A model generated the notes under the pieces. That model was not told the DNA's origin and did no database searches. It saw only the letters and a program-made list of their open reading frames with translations. DNA of 64,000 nt, from the NCBI RefSeq assembly GCF_023184515.1, contig NZ_JAAHBP010000012.1, positions 62,001 through 126,000 of the forward strand, read 5' to 3'. This DNA is from Streptomyces sp. D2-8. Its GTDB lineage: Bacteria > Actinomycetota > Actinomycetes > Streptomycetales > Streptomycetaceae. The position numbers were made by a program, and so were the translations under genes. This document shows, piece after piece, positions 16,997-27,700 of this stretch (position 1 is its first letter; the number at the start of each line of letters is the position of its first letter).

Positions 16997-17820
16997 CCTC
17001 CCCCACCCCTGTCCTTCAGGCCCGCGGTCTGGTCAAGCGCTACGGCCATGTCACCGCCATCGACGGCGCCGACTTCGACCTGATGCCCGGCGAGGTGCTC
17101 GCCGTCATCGGGGACAACGGAGCGGGCAAGACCAGCCTGATCAAGGCACTCACCGGTGCGGTGGTCCCGGACGAGGGCGAGATCCGCCTCAACGGCAAGC
17201 CGATCCAGTTCTCCGGGCCGCAGAGTGCCCGCGCCCACGGCATCGAGACGGTCTATCAGGACCTGGCCGTGGCCGCGTCCATGGACATCGCCTCGAACAT
17301 GTTCCTCGGGCGCGAGCTCCGCCGTCCCGGTGTCCTCGGCAGTGTCTTCCGCATGCTGGACAAGAAGCGCATGCGCCAGGAGGCCGCCGAGCACATGGCC
17401 GACCTGAAGATCGGCCTGCGCTCGCTGACGCAGTCGGTCGAGACCCTCTCCGGCGGGCAGCGGCAGGCCGTCGCGGTCGCGCGTTCCGTCGCCTGGGCCC
17501 GCAGTGTCGTGGTCATGGACGAGCCCACCGCCGCCCTCGGCGTCAAGGAGTCGGGGCAGGTCCTCGACCTCATCCGCCGGGTCCGGGACAGGGGCATGCC
17601 GGTCGTCCTGATCAGCCACAACATGCCGCACGTCTTCGAGATCGCCGACCGGATCCACGTCCACCGGCTGGGCCGGCGGGCCGCCGTGATCAAGCCGTCC
17701 GACTACTCCATGGCGGAGGTCGTGGCCATCATGACCGGCGCGCTCACCGTCGACGCGGCCGGGGATACTGTCGTAGCGGATTCCGCTGCGGCGAAGGCCG
17801 CGGGAGTCCGGGCCAACTGA
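16993..17820 (+). CDS. frcA: Sugar ABC transporter ATP-binding protein (fructose type)
   Basis: 275 residues with a single nucleotide-binding domain. Most ribose/xylose-type sugar ATPases carry two such domains in about 500 residues, so this is the short Frc-like form. Walker A is GDNGAGKTSLIKALTG, the signature is LSGGQRQAVAVARS, Walker B is VVVMDEPTAALG and the switch His is in LISHNMPH. It should work as a dimer on the inner face of the membrane to drive import. It starts inside the permease stop codon. The LacI regulator follows 64 bases later on the same strand. Confidence 0.88.
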   Translation: MTSPTPVLQARGLVKRYGHVTAIDGADFDLMPGEVLAVIGDNGAGKTSLIKALTGAVVPDEGEIRLNGKPIQFSGPQSARAHGIETVYQDLAVAASMDIASNMFLGRELRRPGVLGSVFRMLDKKRMRQEAAEHMADLKIGLRSLTQSVETLSGGQRQAVAVARSVAWARSVVVMDEPTAALGVKESGQVLDLIRRVRDRGMPVVLISHNMPHVFEIADRIHVHRLGRRAAVIKPSDYSMAEVVAIMTGALTVDAAGDTVVADSAAAKAAGVRAN

Positions 17821-17884
17821 AGCACTCACAGGTTCCGGCCGAGGCCGCGGCCGGGACCGACGAGCACAGGAGACTGTTTCCTCC

Positions 17885-18916
17885 ATGGCAGCGAACCGCC
17901 GCCCGACCATGGCTGACGTCGCCCGAGAAGTGGGCGTCAGCGCCAAGACCGTCTCCCGGGTTCTCAACGAGGACGGATACGCCTCGGAACAGACCAGGGA
18001 ACAGGTTCTCGCCGCCGTTGCCAAGCTCGGCTTCCAGCCGAACCTCATGGCCCGCAACATCCGGGTGGGAGGGCCCGACACCACGATCGGACTGGTCGTC
18101 CCCGACCTGGCCAACCCCTTCTTCGGGGCCGTGGCCAGGAGTATCGAGGACACGGTCCGCGACCGTGGCCTGACCCTGCTCGTGGGCTCCTCCGCGGACG
18201 ATCCCGACCGCGAGCGCTCGCTGACGGACAAGTTCCTCGCCCGCCGCGTCAGCATCCTCATGGTCGTACCGTCCGTCGGCGCCGACCACTCCCATCTCAA
18301 AGCCCACCGCACCGCGGGACTGCCCGTGGTCTTCATCGACCGCCCCGGGGCGGGCCTGGCCACGGACAGTGTCGTCAGCTCCAACCGGGACGGCTCCCAC
18401 GAGGGCGTCGCCCACCTGATCGCCCATGGACACCGGCGCATCGGCTTCATCGGCGACCTGCCCACCAAGCTCTACACCCGCCGTGAGCGCCTGGCCGGCT
18501 ACCGCGCGGCCCTGCAGGAGGCCGAGATTCCGTACGACCGCTCCCTGGTCGCCAGCGCACACGACCAGCAGGGGGCCAAGGCCGCGACCGCGAAGCTGCT
18601 CGACCTGACCGATCCGCCCACGGCCCTGTACGCCGGCAACAACATCATGGCGCTGGGGATAGTGGCCGAACTCGCCCGCAGCAAGCGCAAGGACGTCGCC
18701 TTCGTCGCCTTCGACGACGTCTCGCTCGCCGAAGCCCTCGAACCGGCCCTGACCGTCGTCGCCCAGGACCCCGGGGAAATCGGCAGAACAGCGGCGACGA
18801 CCGCCCTCGCCCGCTTGGACGGCGACCGATCCCGGGCACGCACCGTCACCGTCCCCACCCGCTTGATCGTCCGGGGCTCGGGCGAGCAGCGGGTGCCCGC
18901 CTCGCGGGAGGCATGA
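17885..18916 (+). CDS. LacI-family transcriptional regulator of the fructan/fructose genes
   Basis: 343 residues, standard LacI length. The helix-turn-helix lies at about 10-32 (MADVAREVGVSAKTVSRVLN), followed by the hinge. The effector domain is of the periplasmic-binding type (TIGLVVPDLANPFFGAVARS; HLIAHGHRRIGFIGD). It probably represses the GH32, kinase and importer genes by binding the 14-bp TGTCAWCGWTGACA-type operators at 13419-13448 and 14685-14714, and is released by fructose or a derivative. The binding link is inferred from position and from palindrome size typical of LacI sites. Confidence 0.85.
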   Translation: MAANRRPTMADVAREVGVSAKTVSRVLNEDGYASEQTREQVLAAVAKLGFQPNLMARNIRVGGPDTTIGLVVPDLANPFFGAVARSIEDTVRDRGLTLLVGSSADDPDRERSLTDKFLARRVSILMVVPSVGADHSHLKAHRTAGLPVVFIDRPGAGLATDSVVSSNRDGSHEGVAHLIAHGHRRIGFIGDLPTKLYTRRERLAGYRAALQEAEIPYDRSLVASAHDQQGAKAATAKLLDLTDPPTALYAGNNIMALGIVAELARSKRKDVAFVAFDDVSLAEALEPALTVVAQDPGEIGRTAATTALARLDGDRSRARTVTVPTRLIVRGSGEQRVPASREA

Positions 18917-18952
18917 GCGGGCCGTCTCCGTAAGGGCGCGGCATCGCCCTGC

Positions 18953-19519
18953 TCATGCGGCCGGACCGGACACCGACTCGACCCACTCGTCGACGGTGAC
19001 GACATCCGCCCACTGCGGGAACAGTCGCTCGATGAGCACCCGGTGCACCTCGGGGTCGGTGTCCAGGCAGGCGTCGGAGAGGACGGTGAGTCCGAAGTCC
19101 AGGTCGTTCGCCCGGCACAGGGTGGACAGCACCACGGCGCTCGTGGCGATGCCGGTGAGCACGACGCTGTCGATACCGCGTGCCCGCAGCACCACGTCGA
19201 GATCGCTGCCCGAGAAGGCGCTCGCCCGTCTCTTGGTTACCACCACGTCGCCCGGCCGGGGCGCGACCTCGGGGTGGATCTCGGTGCCCGGGGCGCCCTC
19301 GACGTAGAGGCCGGCCCGTGCGATGGCGGTGAGGGCCCTGTTACGCGTGCCGACTTCCGGGAAGTCGGGGCGTAACGCGATGACCACGTAGATCACGGGG
19401 ATGTCCGCCGCCCGGGCCCCGTCGATGGCCCTGCGCAGGCGTGGCAGGTATCCGGAGCCGTCGTCAGCGATGTCCACGATGGCCCGCTGGACGTCCATCA
19501 CGACCAGAGTGCTGCTCAA
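18953..19519 (-). CDS. Isochorismatase-like hydrolase lacking the usual nucleophile Cys
   Basis: 188 residues, alpha/beta isochorismatase-like fold. The catalytic Asp (VVMDVQ) and Lys (VVTKRRASAF) are present. In the nucleophile strand, where most members read GVATNxCVxST, this protein reads GIATSAVVLST, so the Cys is Val; this variant occurs in a subgroup of the family whose activity I cannot state. I chose the TTG at 19519 because GGAGG lies six bases upstream and the conserved first strand starts at once. It is downstream of the SDR gene in the same direction, with a 133-base gap. Convergent with the LacI gene. Confidence 0.75.
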   Translation of the reverse strand: MSSTLVVMDVQRAIVDIADDGSGYLPRLRRAIDGARAADIPVIYVVIALRPDFPEVGTRNRALTAIARAGLYVEGAPGTEIHPEVAPRPGDVVVTKRRASAFSGSDLDVVLRARGIDSVVLTGIATSAVVLSTLCRANDLDFGLTVLSDACLDTDPEVHRVLIERLFPQWADVVTVDEWVESVSGPAA

Positions 19520-19652
19520 GTCGCCTCCAGTGAGGGGGAGTTCAGGTGCCGAAAGGTCCGGCTTCCGACGGCCGGATCGTACGGCCCAAGAGGCCCCGGG
19601 GGGGGAACGCCGCTCCGTTTCGACCGGTGGCGGGGCCTGGGTCCGGCGGAAC

Positions 19653-20486
19653 TCAGCGAGGAGTGTCGGAAGCTCCGTCGCCGCGTGGCGCCACATGGAA
19701 GTCGAACGCGAGCGTCCCGGGATCCAGGGCCGTCGCCCCGCCGTCGACGGTGAGCACGGCGCCATTGACATACGACGCCGCCGGGGACAGCAGCCAGTCG
19801 ACGGCCTCCGCGATCTCACGCGGCTCACCCGGCCGACCCAGGGGAAGGAGCCTGGTCACCTCTTCGTAGGCCGCCCCAACGCCGTCTCCTCCCAAGTCCG
19901 CTTCCGAGGCGAAACGCGCCATGCGCCGGTCGGCCATCTCGCTCCTCACCCAGCTGGGACACACGATGTTGGCACGCACGCCCTGCCGCCCGTAATCGAC
20001 GGCGACCGAACGGCAGAGCTGGAGCAGGGCCGCCTTGGACGTCGCGTACGGGGCGTTGCTCGTGCCGTTGCGCAGCGCGGACACTGAAGCGACAGCGACC
20101 ACTGCCCCGCTCGTCTCCACCAAGTGCGGGATCGCCGCGCGAAGGAGCAACAGCGGGCCGGTGACGTTGGTGCGCATCACCTCGTCCCAGTCCTCCATCG
20201 ACAAGTCGCCCACGGCCCCACCACGCCCGATGCCCGCGTTGAGTACGAGTCCGTCGATGCGTCCGTACGCGGCCAGGGCGGCTCGGACGAGACCGCCGAC
20301 GGCCTCGGGGTCCCCGATGTCGGACGGATGCGCGAGTGCTCCGGTCTCCTTTTCGAGGCGTCGCAACGGCTCGCTTCGCCGGCCGGAGACGACCACGTGG
20401 TGACCTCCTTCGCGCAGGAGCCGGGCGGTGGCCTCCCCGATGCCCGTACCTCCACCGGTCACGATGACAACTCGTCGGCCCACCAC
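19653..20486 (-). CDS. Short-chain dehydrogenase/reductase
   Basis: About 277 residues from the GTG at 20486, with AAGGAG upstream; an ATG at 20546 would add 20 unconserved residues. Classical SDR motifs: TGGGTGIG for NAD(P) binding, LNAGIG, the catalytic Ser in ASVSALRNG, YATSK with the catalytic Tyr and Lys, and a C-terminal substrate loop ending SYVNGAVLTVDGG. It reduces or oxidises an unknown alcohol/ketone in the cytoplasm. It is the first gene of a leftward pair with the isochorismatase-like gene. Confidence 0.85.
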   Translation of the reverse strand: MVGRRVVIVTGGGTGIGEATARLLREGGHHVVVSGRRSEPLRRLEKETGALAHPSDIGDPEAVGGLVRAALAAYGRIDGLVLNAGIGRGGAVGDLSMEDWDEVMRTNVTGPLLLLRAAIPHLVETSGAVVAVASVSALRNGTSNAPYATSKAALLQLCRSVAVDYGRQGVRANIVCPSWVRSEMADRRMARFASEADLGGDGVGAAYEEVTRLLPLGRPGEPREIAEAVDWLLSPAASYVNGAVLTVDGGATALDPGTLAFDFHVAPRGDGASDTPR

Positions 20487-20650
20487 TGCTGTTCCGGCTC
20501 CTTCTGGGTCACAGGACGCAACCGAGCCTAGAACCCGCTGATGCATCGCTGACGACTTTGAGACACAGCACGGCGCGGTGGCGATGGTGGGGCAGCCATG
20601 GCAAGGCTTTCAAGGGCTCCCGAGAGCTGGACACCCCGGCCCGCCAACGG

Positions 20651-20680
20651 CATCGGCATCGGCATCGGCATCGGCATCGG
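20651..20680. repeat. Hexanucleotide microsatellite (CATCGG)5
   Basis: Five exact tandem copies of CATCGG in the otherwise gene-free interval 20547-20929. In the open frames across it this gives alternating Gly-Ile, Ala-Ser or His-Arg dipeptides, but I see no credible gene there. Confidence 0.9.
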
Positions 20681-20777
20681 CACGTCCTACCCGGAACGTG
20701 CTCGGCGCCCCGCTCCGGCTCTCGAACCATGCCAGAGCCACTCGGCGGGCAACTGTCCGGGATCCGACAGAGGTTCA

Positions 20778-20813
20778 CGCACCCCGCCGTCGTGAGAGCG
20801 ACGGCGGGGTGCG
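20778..20813. terminator. Strong hairpin terminator downstream of the chloroperoxidase-like gene
   Basis: Perfect 15-bp stem (20778-20792 with 20799-20813) and a 6-base loop, about 115 bases past the stop of the leftward hydrolase gene at 20930. Confidence 0.75.
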
Positions 20814-20929
20814 CACGGCTCACGGTCCTACCGACGAGCGGCCCGCGAGTGAATGAGCAGGCTTAGCCTCGCGCCTACCGGATGACGGGGCGCGTACCCG
20901 CTCCCGGCTGGAGGGCCGTAGGCCTTCGG

Positions 20930-21865
<936 letters not shown>

Positions 21866-22705
21866 TCAGCGGACCGTGCGGGCCGCCTGCTCCACGATGC
21901 GGGCGACGGCCCCGGGGCGGGAGACGGTTACCGCGTGCGACGCGTCGATGACCGTGGTGCGAGCCCCGGCACGGGCCGACATGTAGCGCTGGGCGGCCAC
22001 GGGGATGTTGAGGTCCTCGGTAGTGACCAACGACCAGGAGGGGATCGTCTTCCAGGCTGCCTTCGTCGACTTCTCCTCCAGTGCGGCGGCGGCGATCGGA
22101 CGCTGTCCCGCTGCCATGAGCCTGGCCTTGTCCGCCGGCACGTCCGCGGCGAACTGGTCGCGGAACTTTTCCGGCGTGATGTAGACGTCCGCGCCCTGAC
22201 CACCGTCGGGCAGCGTGTAGTTGACGGACTCGATCGCCTGGCCGAGGGTGCTGCCGGGGAACTTGTTCGTCAGTCCGAGCGAGCTCTCGTCCGTGTCGGG
22301 CAGGAACGCGGCGATGTAGACCAGCGCCTTCACCTTGCCTTCCAGGCCCGCGGCGGCCTGGCTGATGACGGTACCTCCGTAGGAGTGACCGACCAGGACC
22401 ACGGGCCCGTCGATGTGGTCGACGACGCTGCGCAGGTAGGCGGCATCGGTCGCCGGGCCACGCAGCGGGTTGGCGGCGGACACCACGGGATAGCCCGCAC
22501 GCTGAAGCCGCGTGACGACACCGTCCCAGCTCGCCGCGTCGGCGAACGCCCCGTGCTCCAGCACGATCGTCGGACGGGTCGGATGGTGGGACACCGCACC
22601 GGCTGCGCCGGGCAGGGCGACGGCGGCCACAGACAGCCCCACGGCCGCTGTGGCACCGAGGAGGGCGGATCTACGGCTCGGACGGGCCAGGCGGGTGATG
22701 CGCAT
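21866..22705 (-). CDS. Exported alpha/beta hydrolase
   Basis: 279 residues starting at the ATG at 22705. The N-terminus has a twin-arginine-like RPSRRSALLGA followed by a hydrophobic segment and AGA-VS, so export (possibly by Tat) is expected. The mature part has IVLEHGAFADAASW, the nucleophile elbow VGHSYGGTV (Ser108), and a late His in DASHAV, typical of the small-ester hydrolases related to EstC and plant methylesterase-like enzymes. It may cleave an ester outside the cell; the substrate is not evident. Confidence 0.8.
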   Translation of the reverse strand: MRITRLARPSRRSALLGATAAVGLSVAAVALPGAAGAVSHHPTRPTIVLEHGAFADAASWDGVVTRLQRAGYPVVSAANPLRGPATDAAYLRSVVDHIDGPVVLVGHSYGGTVISQAAAGLEGKVKALVYIAAFLPDTDESSLGLTNKFPGSTLGQAIESVNYTLPDGGQGADVYITPEKFRDQFAADVPADKARLMAAGQRPIAAAALEEKSTKAAWKTIPSWSLVTTEDLNIPVAAQRYMSARAGARTTVIDASHAVTVSRPGAVARIVEQAARTVR

Positions 22706-23101
22706 GCGTGAATGTCCTCTTCCTTGGATGTCGGCCCTCACCGGACCGTGCCGGAGCAGCGAATCCCTTTGTGGATGACCGAGCCGATGTGCGTTCCGTC
22801 TGAGCCGGCCGGTCAGCACGGATCGGATGGATGGTGGGCGACGGGCGACTGCGGCCCGGAGGGCGGCCGGCGGGCTGCGGCCCGACCTGGCCCCGGAGCA
22901 TCGGCCGACCCCGCAACGGCCGGGGCGGAACGTCTTTCGTCCTGTCCTACGATGAGAAGACAGGGCCGGTTCACCCCGGGAACGGGATGTTCTTCGCGGG
23001 CGTCGAACGTGGCTGCGTGGGGCACGGTGGTCCGCGACTTCCCGAGGTGATCGAGCCTACGGTCGCGGGCGATCCGCGGTCCTCACGCTTCGTGATGGTC
23101 C
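22706..23101. other. Intergenic region without a supported gene
   Basis: About 395 bases between two leftward hydrolase genes. Open frames exist on both strands but none has family resemblance or a clear ribosome site. The promoter for the exported hydrolase should be here. Confidence 0.5.
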
Positions 23102-24250
23102 TCAGTCGGTGGAGTCCAGGACGTCGTAGACATGCCTCATGTAGCTGAAGGTGCGCTCCGAGCCGAGTATTCCGTCGCCCAGCCGGTTCATCGTGTACGA
23201 GAACGTGACGCGCCGGTCGAGGTCCATCATGACGATCGAACCGCCCCTGCCGACCCAGAAGCAGACCCTTCCGGTGGGCATGTGCGGCATCGTCCTCGCA
23301 TCGGCGAGCGCGAAGCCGATGCCCCAGCGCACGGGAACACCCAGGAACAGGTCGATTCCGTCGGCCTGTACGTCGAGGACCTTGTCCACCGTGTCCGCGG
23401 AGAGAAGCCGGAGGCCGTTCACCTGGCCGCGCCGGGAGATCACGGAGAGGGCATGAGCCATGCCCCGTGCGTTGCCGTGCCCGTTGACTGCTCCGAGTTC
23501 GGCACGACGCCACTGCGGGGTGTCGACGTGCTCGTCCCGGGCGGGGCTTCCGAGCAACGTCTTGGTGAAGATCCCCTCGGGATCGAGGCCGGCGGGCATT
23601 CCGGGGAGCTGCGACGGCGCCACCAGCTCGGCGATGCGCGGCCAGTCGGCCTGCCGCGCACCGATCTGGACGTCGGCTTGTGACGGCTTGGCGATCTCGG
23701 TGTCGACGAACTCGGTCAGGGTACGGCCGCTGACCCGTCGGACAAGCTCTCCCACCAGCTGTCCCTGAGTCTGCACGTGGTAGCCCGAGGCACTGCCCGG
23801 TTCCCACCAGGGCGCCTGCGCGGCCAGCCGCGCGCTCGCGGTCGGCCAGTCGTACAGATCGTCGATGGTGAAGGGCTGTTGCCAGCCGGAGAGCCCCGAG
23901 GTGTGTGACAGGACATGCCGCACCTCGATGTCCTGCTTGCCCTGAGCAGCGAATTCGGGCCAGTAGTGCGCCACCGGGCGGTGCAGATCCAGTGCCCCCC
24001 GGTCGACGAGGACGAGGGCCGCCAGACTGCTGAGGGTCTTGGTGGTCGACCACAGGCTGACCAACGTGTCCTGGCGCCACGGAACGGACCGCGCTTCGTC
24101 GGCATGCCCACCCCACAGGTCGACTTCCATGACTCCGTCGACATCGACGGCGATCGACGCCCCCAACTCCTCGCCGGACTCGAGGTGCGCTGCCAGCGCC
24201 GCTCGGACCGGTTCGAACCGGGCGGTGCTCGTTCCTTCGACGATGACCAT
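23102..24250 (-). CDS. Serine hydrolase of the beta-lactamase/EstB family
   Basis: 382 residues. The active-site S-x-x-K is SLWSTTKTL (Ser68, Lys71), and a Tyr follows in SGYHVQTQG where class C enzymes have Y-x-N. HVLSHTSGLSGW and the C-terminal FWVGRGGSIVMMD complete the fold. No signal peptide, so a cytoplasmic esterase or peptidase is more likely than a true beta-lactamase. The ATG is at 24250. The divergent region to the SARP gene is 522 bases. Confidence 0.82.
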   Translation of the reverse strand: MVIVEGTSTARFEPVRAALAAHLESGEELGASIAVDVDGVMEVDLWGGHADEARSVPWRQDTLVSLWSTTKTLSSLAALVLVDRGALDLHRPVAHYWPEFAAQGKQDIEVRHVLSHTSGLSGWQQPFTIDDLYDWPTASARLAAQAPWWEPGSASGYHVQTQGQLVGELVRRVSGRTLTEFVDTEIAKPSQADVQIGARQADWPRIAELVAPSQLPGMPAGLDPEGIFTKTLLGSPARDEHVDTPQWRRAELGAVNGHGNARGMAHALSVISRRGQVNGLRLLSADTVDKVLDVQADGIDLFLGVPVRWGIGFALADARTMPHMPTGRVCFWVGRGGSIVMMDLDRRVTFSYTMNRLGDGILGSERTFSYMRHVYDVLDSTD

Positions 24251-24772
24251 GTTTCTTCCTCACTCCTGACGACGACCGTTCGACCACTCAACGGCGTGCA
24301 CATCACGCTGGTTCAGGCTTCGTCGCAGGTGCCCTCCGGCAGGTGCAGAGACCCTCTACAGGGAGCCGGCCCGCTCTGCGACACCGCCGACCGGCACGGG
24401 CCGCGTACCGGATGGGCACTTCACGGGCCGTCCGGCGCGGGGTACTCACAGATCAGGGGCGGCCGGATCAGCCGGACGCGGGTCGTCCTCGGGAAGGCAG
24501 TCCAGTTGCGGCTCCACAAGCCATCGCGGGCGAGTGGCGTCCTGCTAATGTCCTGTCCGGTATGCGGGAGGCGGACGACGGGGTCCTCGCCGCTCCGATC
24601 ACCCGCTCCGGCCCCCCAACTCGGCGGACAGATCACTGCGACAAGGGTCACGCGGGTGCCCGGGAGGAGCCGACGCCCGGTTTTCGTCAGCCCGGGAACG
24701 GGTCGCCCACAGGTTCGCGGGCCATGGTCATGTGTGTGCCCCCGACGGCGGCGCCGTCGAGCGCGATTCTGA
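24251..24772. other. Divergent intergenic region upstream of the SARP regulator
   Basis: 522 bases between the serine hydrolase and the AfsR-type regulator. I see no supported gene. It must carry both promoters; no clear operator stands out. Confidence 0.5.
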
Positions 24773-27700
24773 GTGGGTACGGTGACAACTGTGAGGCAGG
24801 GGCTCGACTTCGGACTGCTGGGTCCGCTGGTGGTACGGCGGGCGGGCACGGTACTCGATCCGGGTCGGCGCAGGCAGCGGCTGCTGCTGATCCGCCTGCT
24901 GCTCGCCGACGGCCGGGCGGTCGCTCCGCAGACGCTGTGCGAGGAACTGTGGCCGCAGCAGCCGGGACGCACACCGGCCGGAGCGACGGGCTCCCTGCAC
25001 GCCCACATCAGCAAGGTGCGCGCGGTCCTGGAACCCCAGCACCTGCGCCGACAGGGCGCCTTCGAGGTGCTGGTCACCGAACCCCTGGGCTACGCCCTGC
25101 GGGTGCCGCCCGAGAGTCGTGACACCGTACGCTTCGAGCGGTCCCTTGCCCAGGCACACCGGTTCATGGAGCAGGGCCGGCCCGAACGCGTTGTGGAAGA
25201 GGCCGGAAAAGCCCTGGAGATGTGGCGCGGCACCCCGTTCGCCGACGCAGCGCACCATCTGTTCGCCACCCACGAGGCAGCACGTCTGGAAGAACTGCGG
25301 CAGACCACCCGCGAGATCCGCACCACTGCCCTGCTCCTGCAAGGACGGATCACCGAAGCCTTGGACGCGGCGCAGGAAATGACCACAGAGAATCCCCTGC
25401 GGGAAACCGGCTGGGCCTTGCTGCTGCGCGCCCTGTACCTCGCCGGCAGGCACCCCGAAGCGCTTCAGCGCTACACCGACCTGCGCCGGCACCTCTCCGA
25501 CGAACTCGGCCTCGAACCGGGCCCGTCCCTTCGTGCCCTGCACCACGGCATCCTTCACCACGACCTGCCACCCCTTCACTCAGCCGACGAACTGAACAGA
25601 TTCGGCGGGGCATCCGCCCCCGGCGGAGGTGCCGGGCACGGCCGCCATCCGAACGGGTCGGCCATGTCCGGGGTGCCTGACGAGGGCGAGGCGGCCGCGC
25701 CAATCGGCCCGGCCGCCGACGAACCGGCCGACGCGGCCGATCGGTCCGATGCGAGGTGCGGCCCGGCCGCGGATGCCGAGGGAACCACGTCGCCGCCCCT
25801 GGCCCGTCCGGCACAACTGCCGCGCGGTCTTCCGGTGTTCGCGGGGCGGGCGGCCGAGGGGGCGTGGCTGTCGGCCGTGAGCGGTGCACCGGGCCGGCCC
25901 GGACCGACCGCTGCCCCTGTCGTCGTCATCAGCGGTGCTCCCGGTGTCGGCAAGACGACCTTCGCCGTCCACCACGCCCACCGCATCGCCCCCTCTTTCC
26001 CCGACGGACAGCTTTTCGTCAACCTGTGCGGATTTCACCCCCACGCACCCGCCGTCGACCCCGGCAACGCCCTGCACGGCTTCCTCACCGCCCTCGGCGT
26101 TCCCGCCCCGCGCATCCCCGAAGACACCCCCGGCCGCAGCACACTCTTCCGCAGCCTTCTCGCCGACCGGCAGATGCTCCTTGTCCTGGACAACGCCCGC
26201 GACGAGCAACAAGTGCGCCCCCTGCTCCCCGCGGGAGCGGGCTGTCTCACCCTGATCACCAGCCGCAACCAGCTCCCCGGCCTGATCACCACCGACGGCG
26301 CCAAACCCCTCACCCTCCCCCTGCCCTCACAAAGCGAGGCCCACGAGGCCCTCGAACGACGCCTGGGAAGCGAACGGCTGGCGGCCGAGCCCACCGCCAC
26401 GGCCGACATCATCCGCCTGTGCGGACGACTTCCCCTGGCCATGGCCGTGGTCGCCGCCCGCGCCGAACTCGATCCTTCCTTTCCCCTTCACGCCATCGCC
26501 GAGGAGCTGCGACACACCGACGGCGGCCTCGAAGCGTTCACCGGGTTCGACACCACCACCGACGTACGCACCGTCTTCTCCTGGTCCTACCAGTCCCTGG
26601 ACGAGCCCACCGCCCGGCTCTTCCGCCTCCTGGCCCTGCACCCCGGCCCCCACATCACCGCCCCCGCCGCGGCCGGCCTCGCCGGCCTCCCCCTCCCCCG
26701 AACCCGCCGCGCACTCGCCGGCCTGGTCAGTTCCTGCCTCGTGGAACAACCCCTGCCCGGCCGCTACAGCCTGCACGACCTCCTGCGCGGCTACGGCACC
26801 GAACTGACCCACGCCCACGACACCACCGACGAACGCCACCAGGCCACCCTCCGAGTCCTCGACCACTACATGTTCACCGCCCACGAGGCCAACCAGCTCC
26901 TGAAACACGACACAACACCCGAGCTCGACCTCGGCGCACCCAACCCGGGCGTCACCCCGGAGAACCTCACCACCATCAAGCAGGCGACCCGGTGGCTCAC
27001 CGCCGAACACCGGGTACTGACCGGCCTGCTCCACACCGCCGTCAGCCAGAAGCTGGACCACCACACCACCGGGCTGGCCTGGTCGCTCAAGGACTATCTC
27101 TACCGCCAGGAGTTCTGGCCCGAAGCCATCACCGCGCTGACCCCCGCCCTCGAAGTGGCCCGACGCCAGAACGACCGCCTCGAAGAAGGCCGTTGCCTGC
27201 GCCACCTCGGTGGCGTCCACGGCTATCTCGGCCACCAGGAACAAGCCCTGCACCACCTGCGACTAGCCACCACGATCTTCGAAGAGCTCGACGTAACCGG
27301 TGATCAGGCTCGAGCCCACTACGTCACGGCGTGCGCGCTGTTCCTGTTCGGCCGCGTCCAGGAGGCCGTGGCGTCCTCCGAGCGGGGACTGGAGCTGTCC
27401 CGGGAGACAGGTGAGGAGTTGTGGCTGGCCGAGTGCCTCGTCGAACTCGCCTGGTTCCGCTCCAACCTGGGGCAGCTCGAGAAGAGCCTTCAGTACTGCG
27501 AGGAGGGCATCGCCTTGTTCCAGCGCCTGGACGCGCCGTGGCAGCTGGCCCAGGCCTGGGACATATTGGGCTACAACCTGCGTCAGCTCGGCCGTTACGA
27601 GGAATCGGTGGCCACCTACCAGCGGGCGACACAGGCGTTCGAGGAACTCGGTGACCACAGGAACGCCATCGGCACACTGATGCGGCTGGGCGACACCCGG

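Noticed and set aside
20558-20866. Repeat-containing small proteins across the CATCGG microsatellite
   Set aside because: Three overlapping frames are all open because of the repeat; none has a start signal and all run into the hairpin.
22831-23148. Possible small gene between the exported hydrolase and the serine hydrolase
   Set aside because: No ribosome site, no family resemblance and overlap with the serine hydrolase 3' end.
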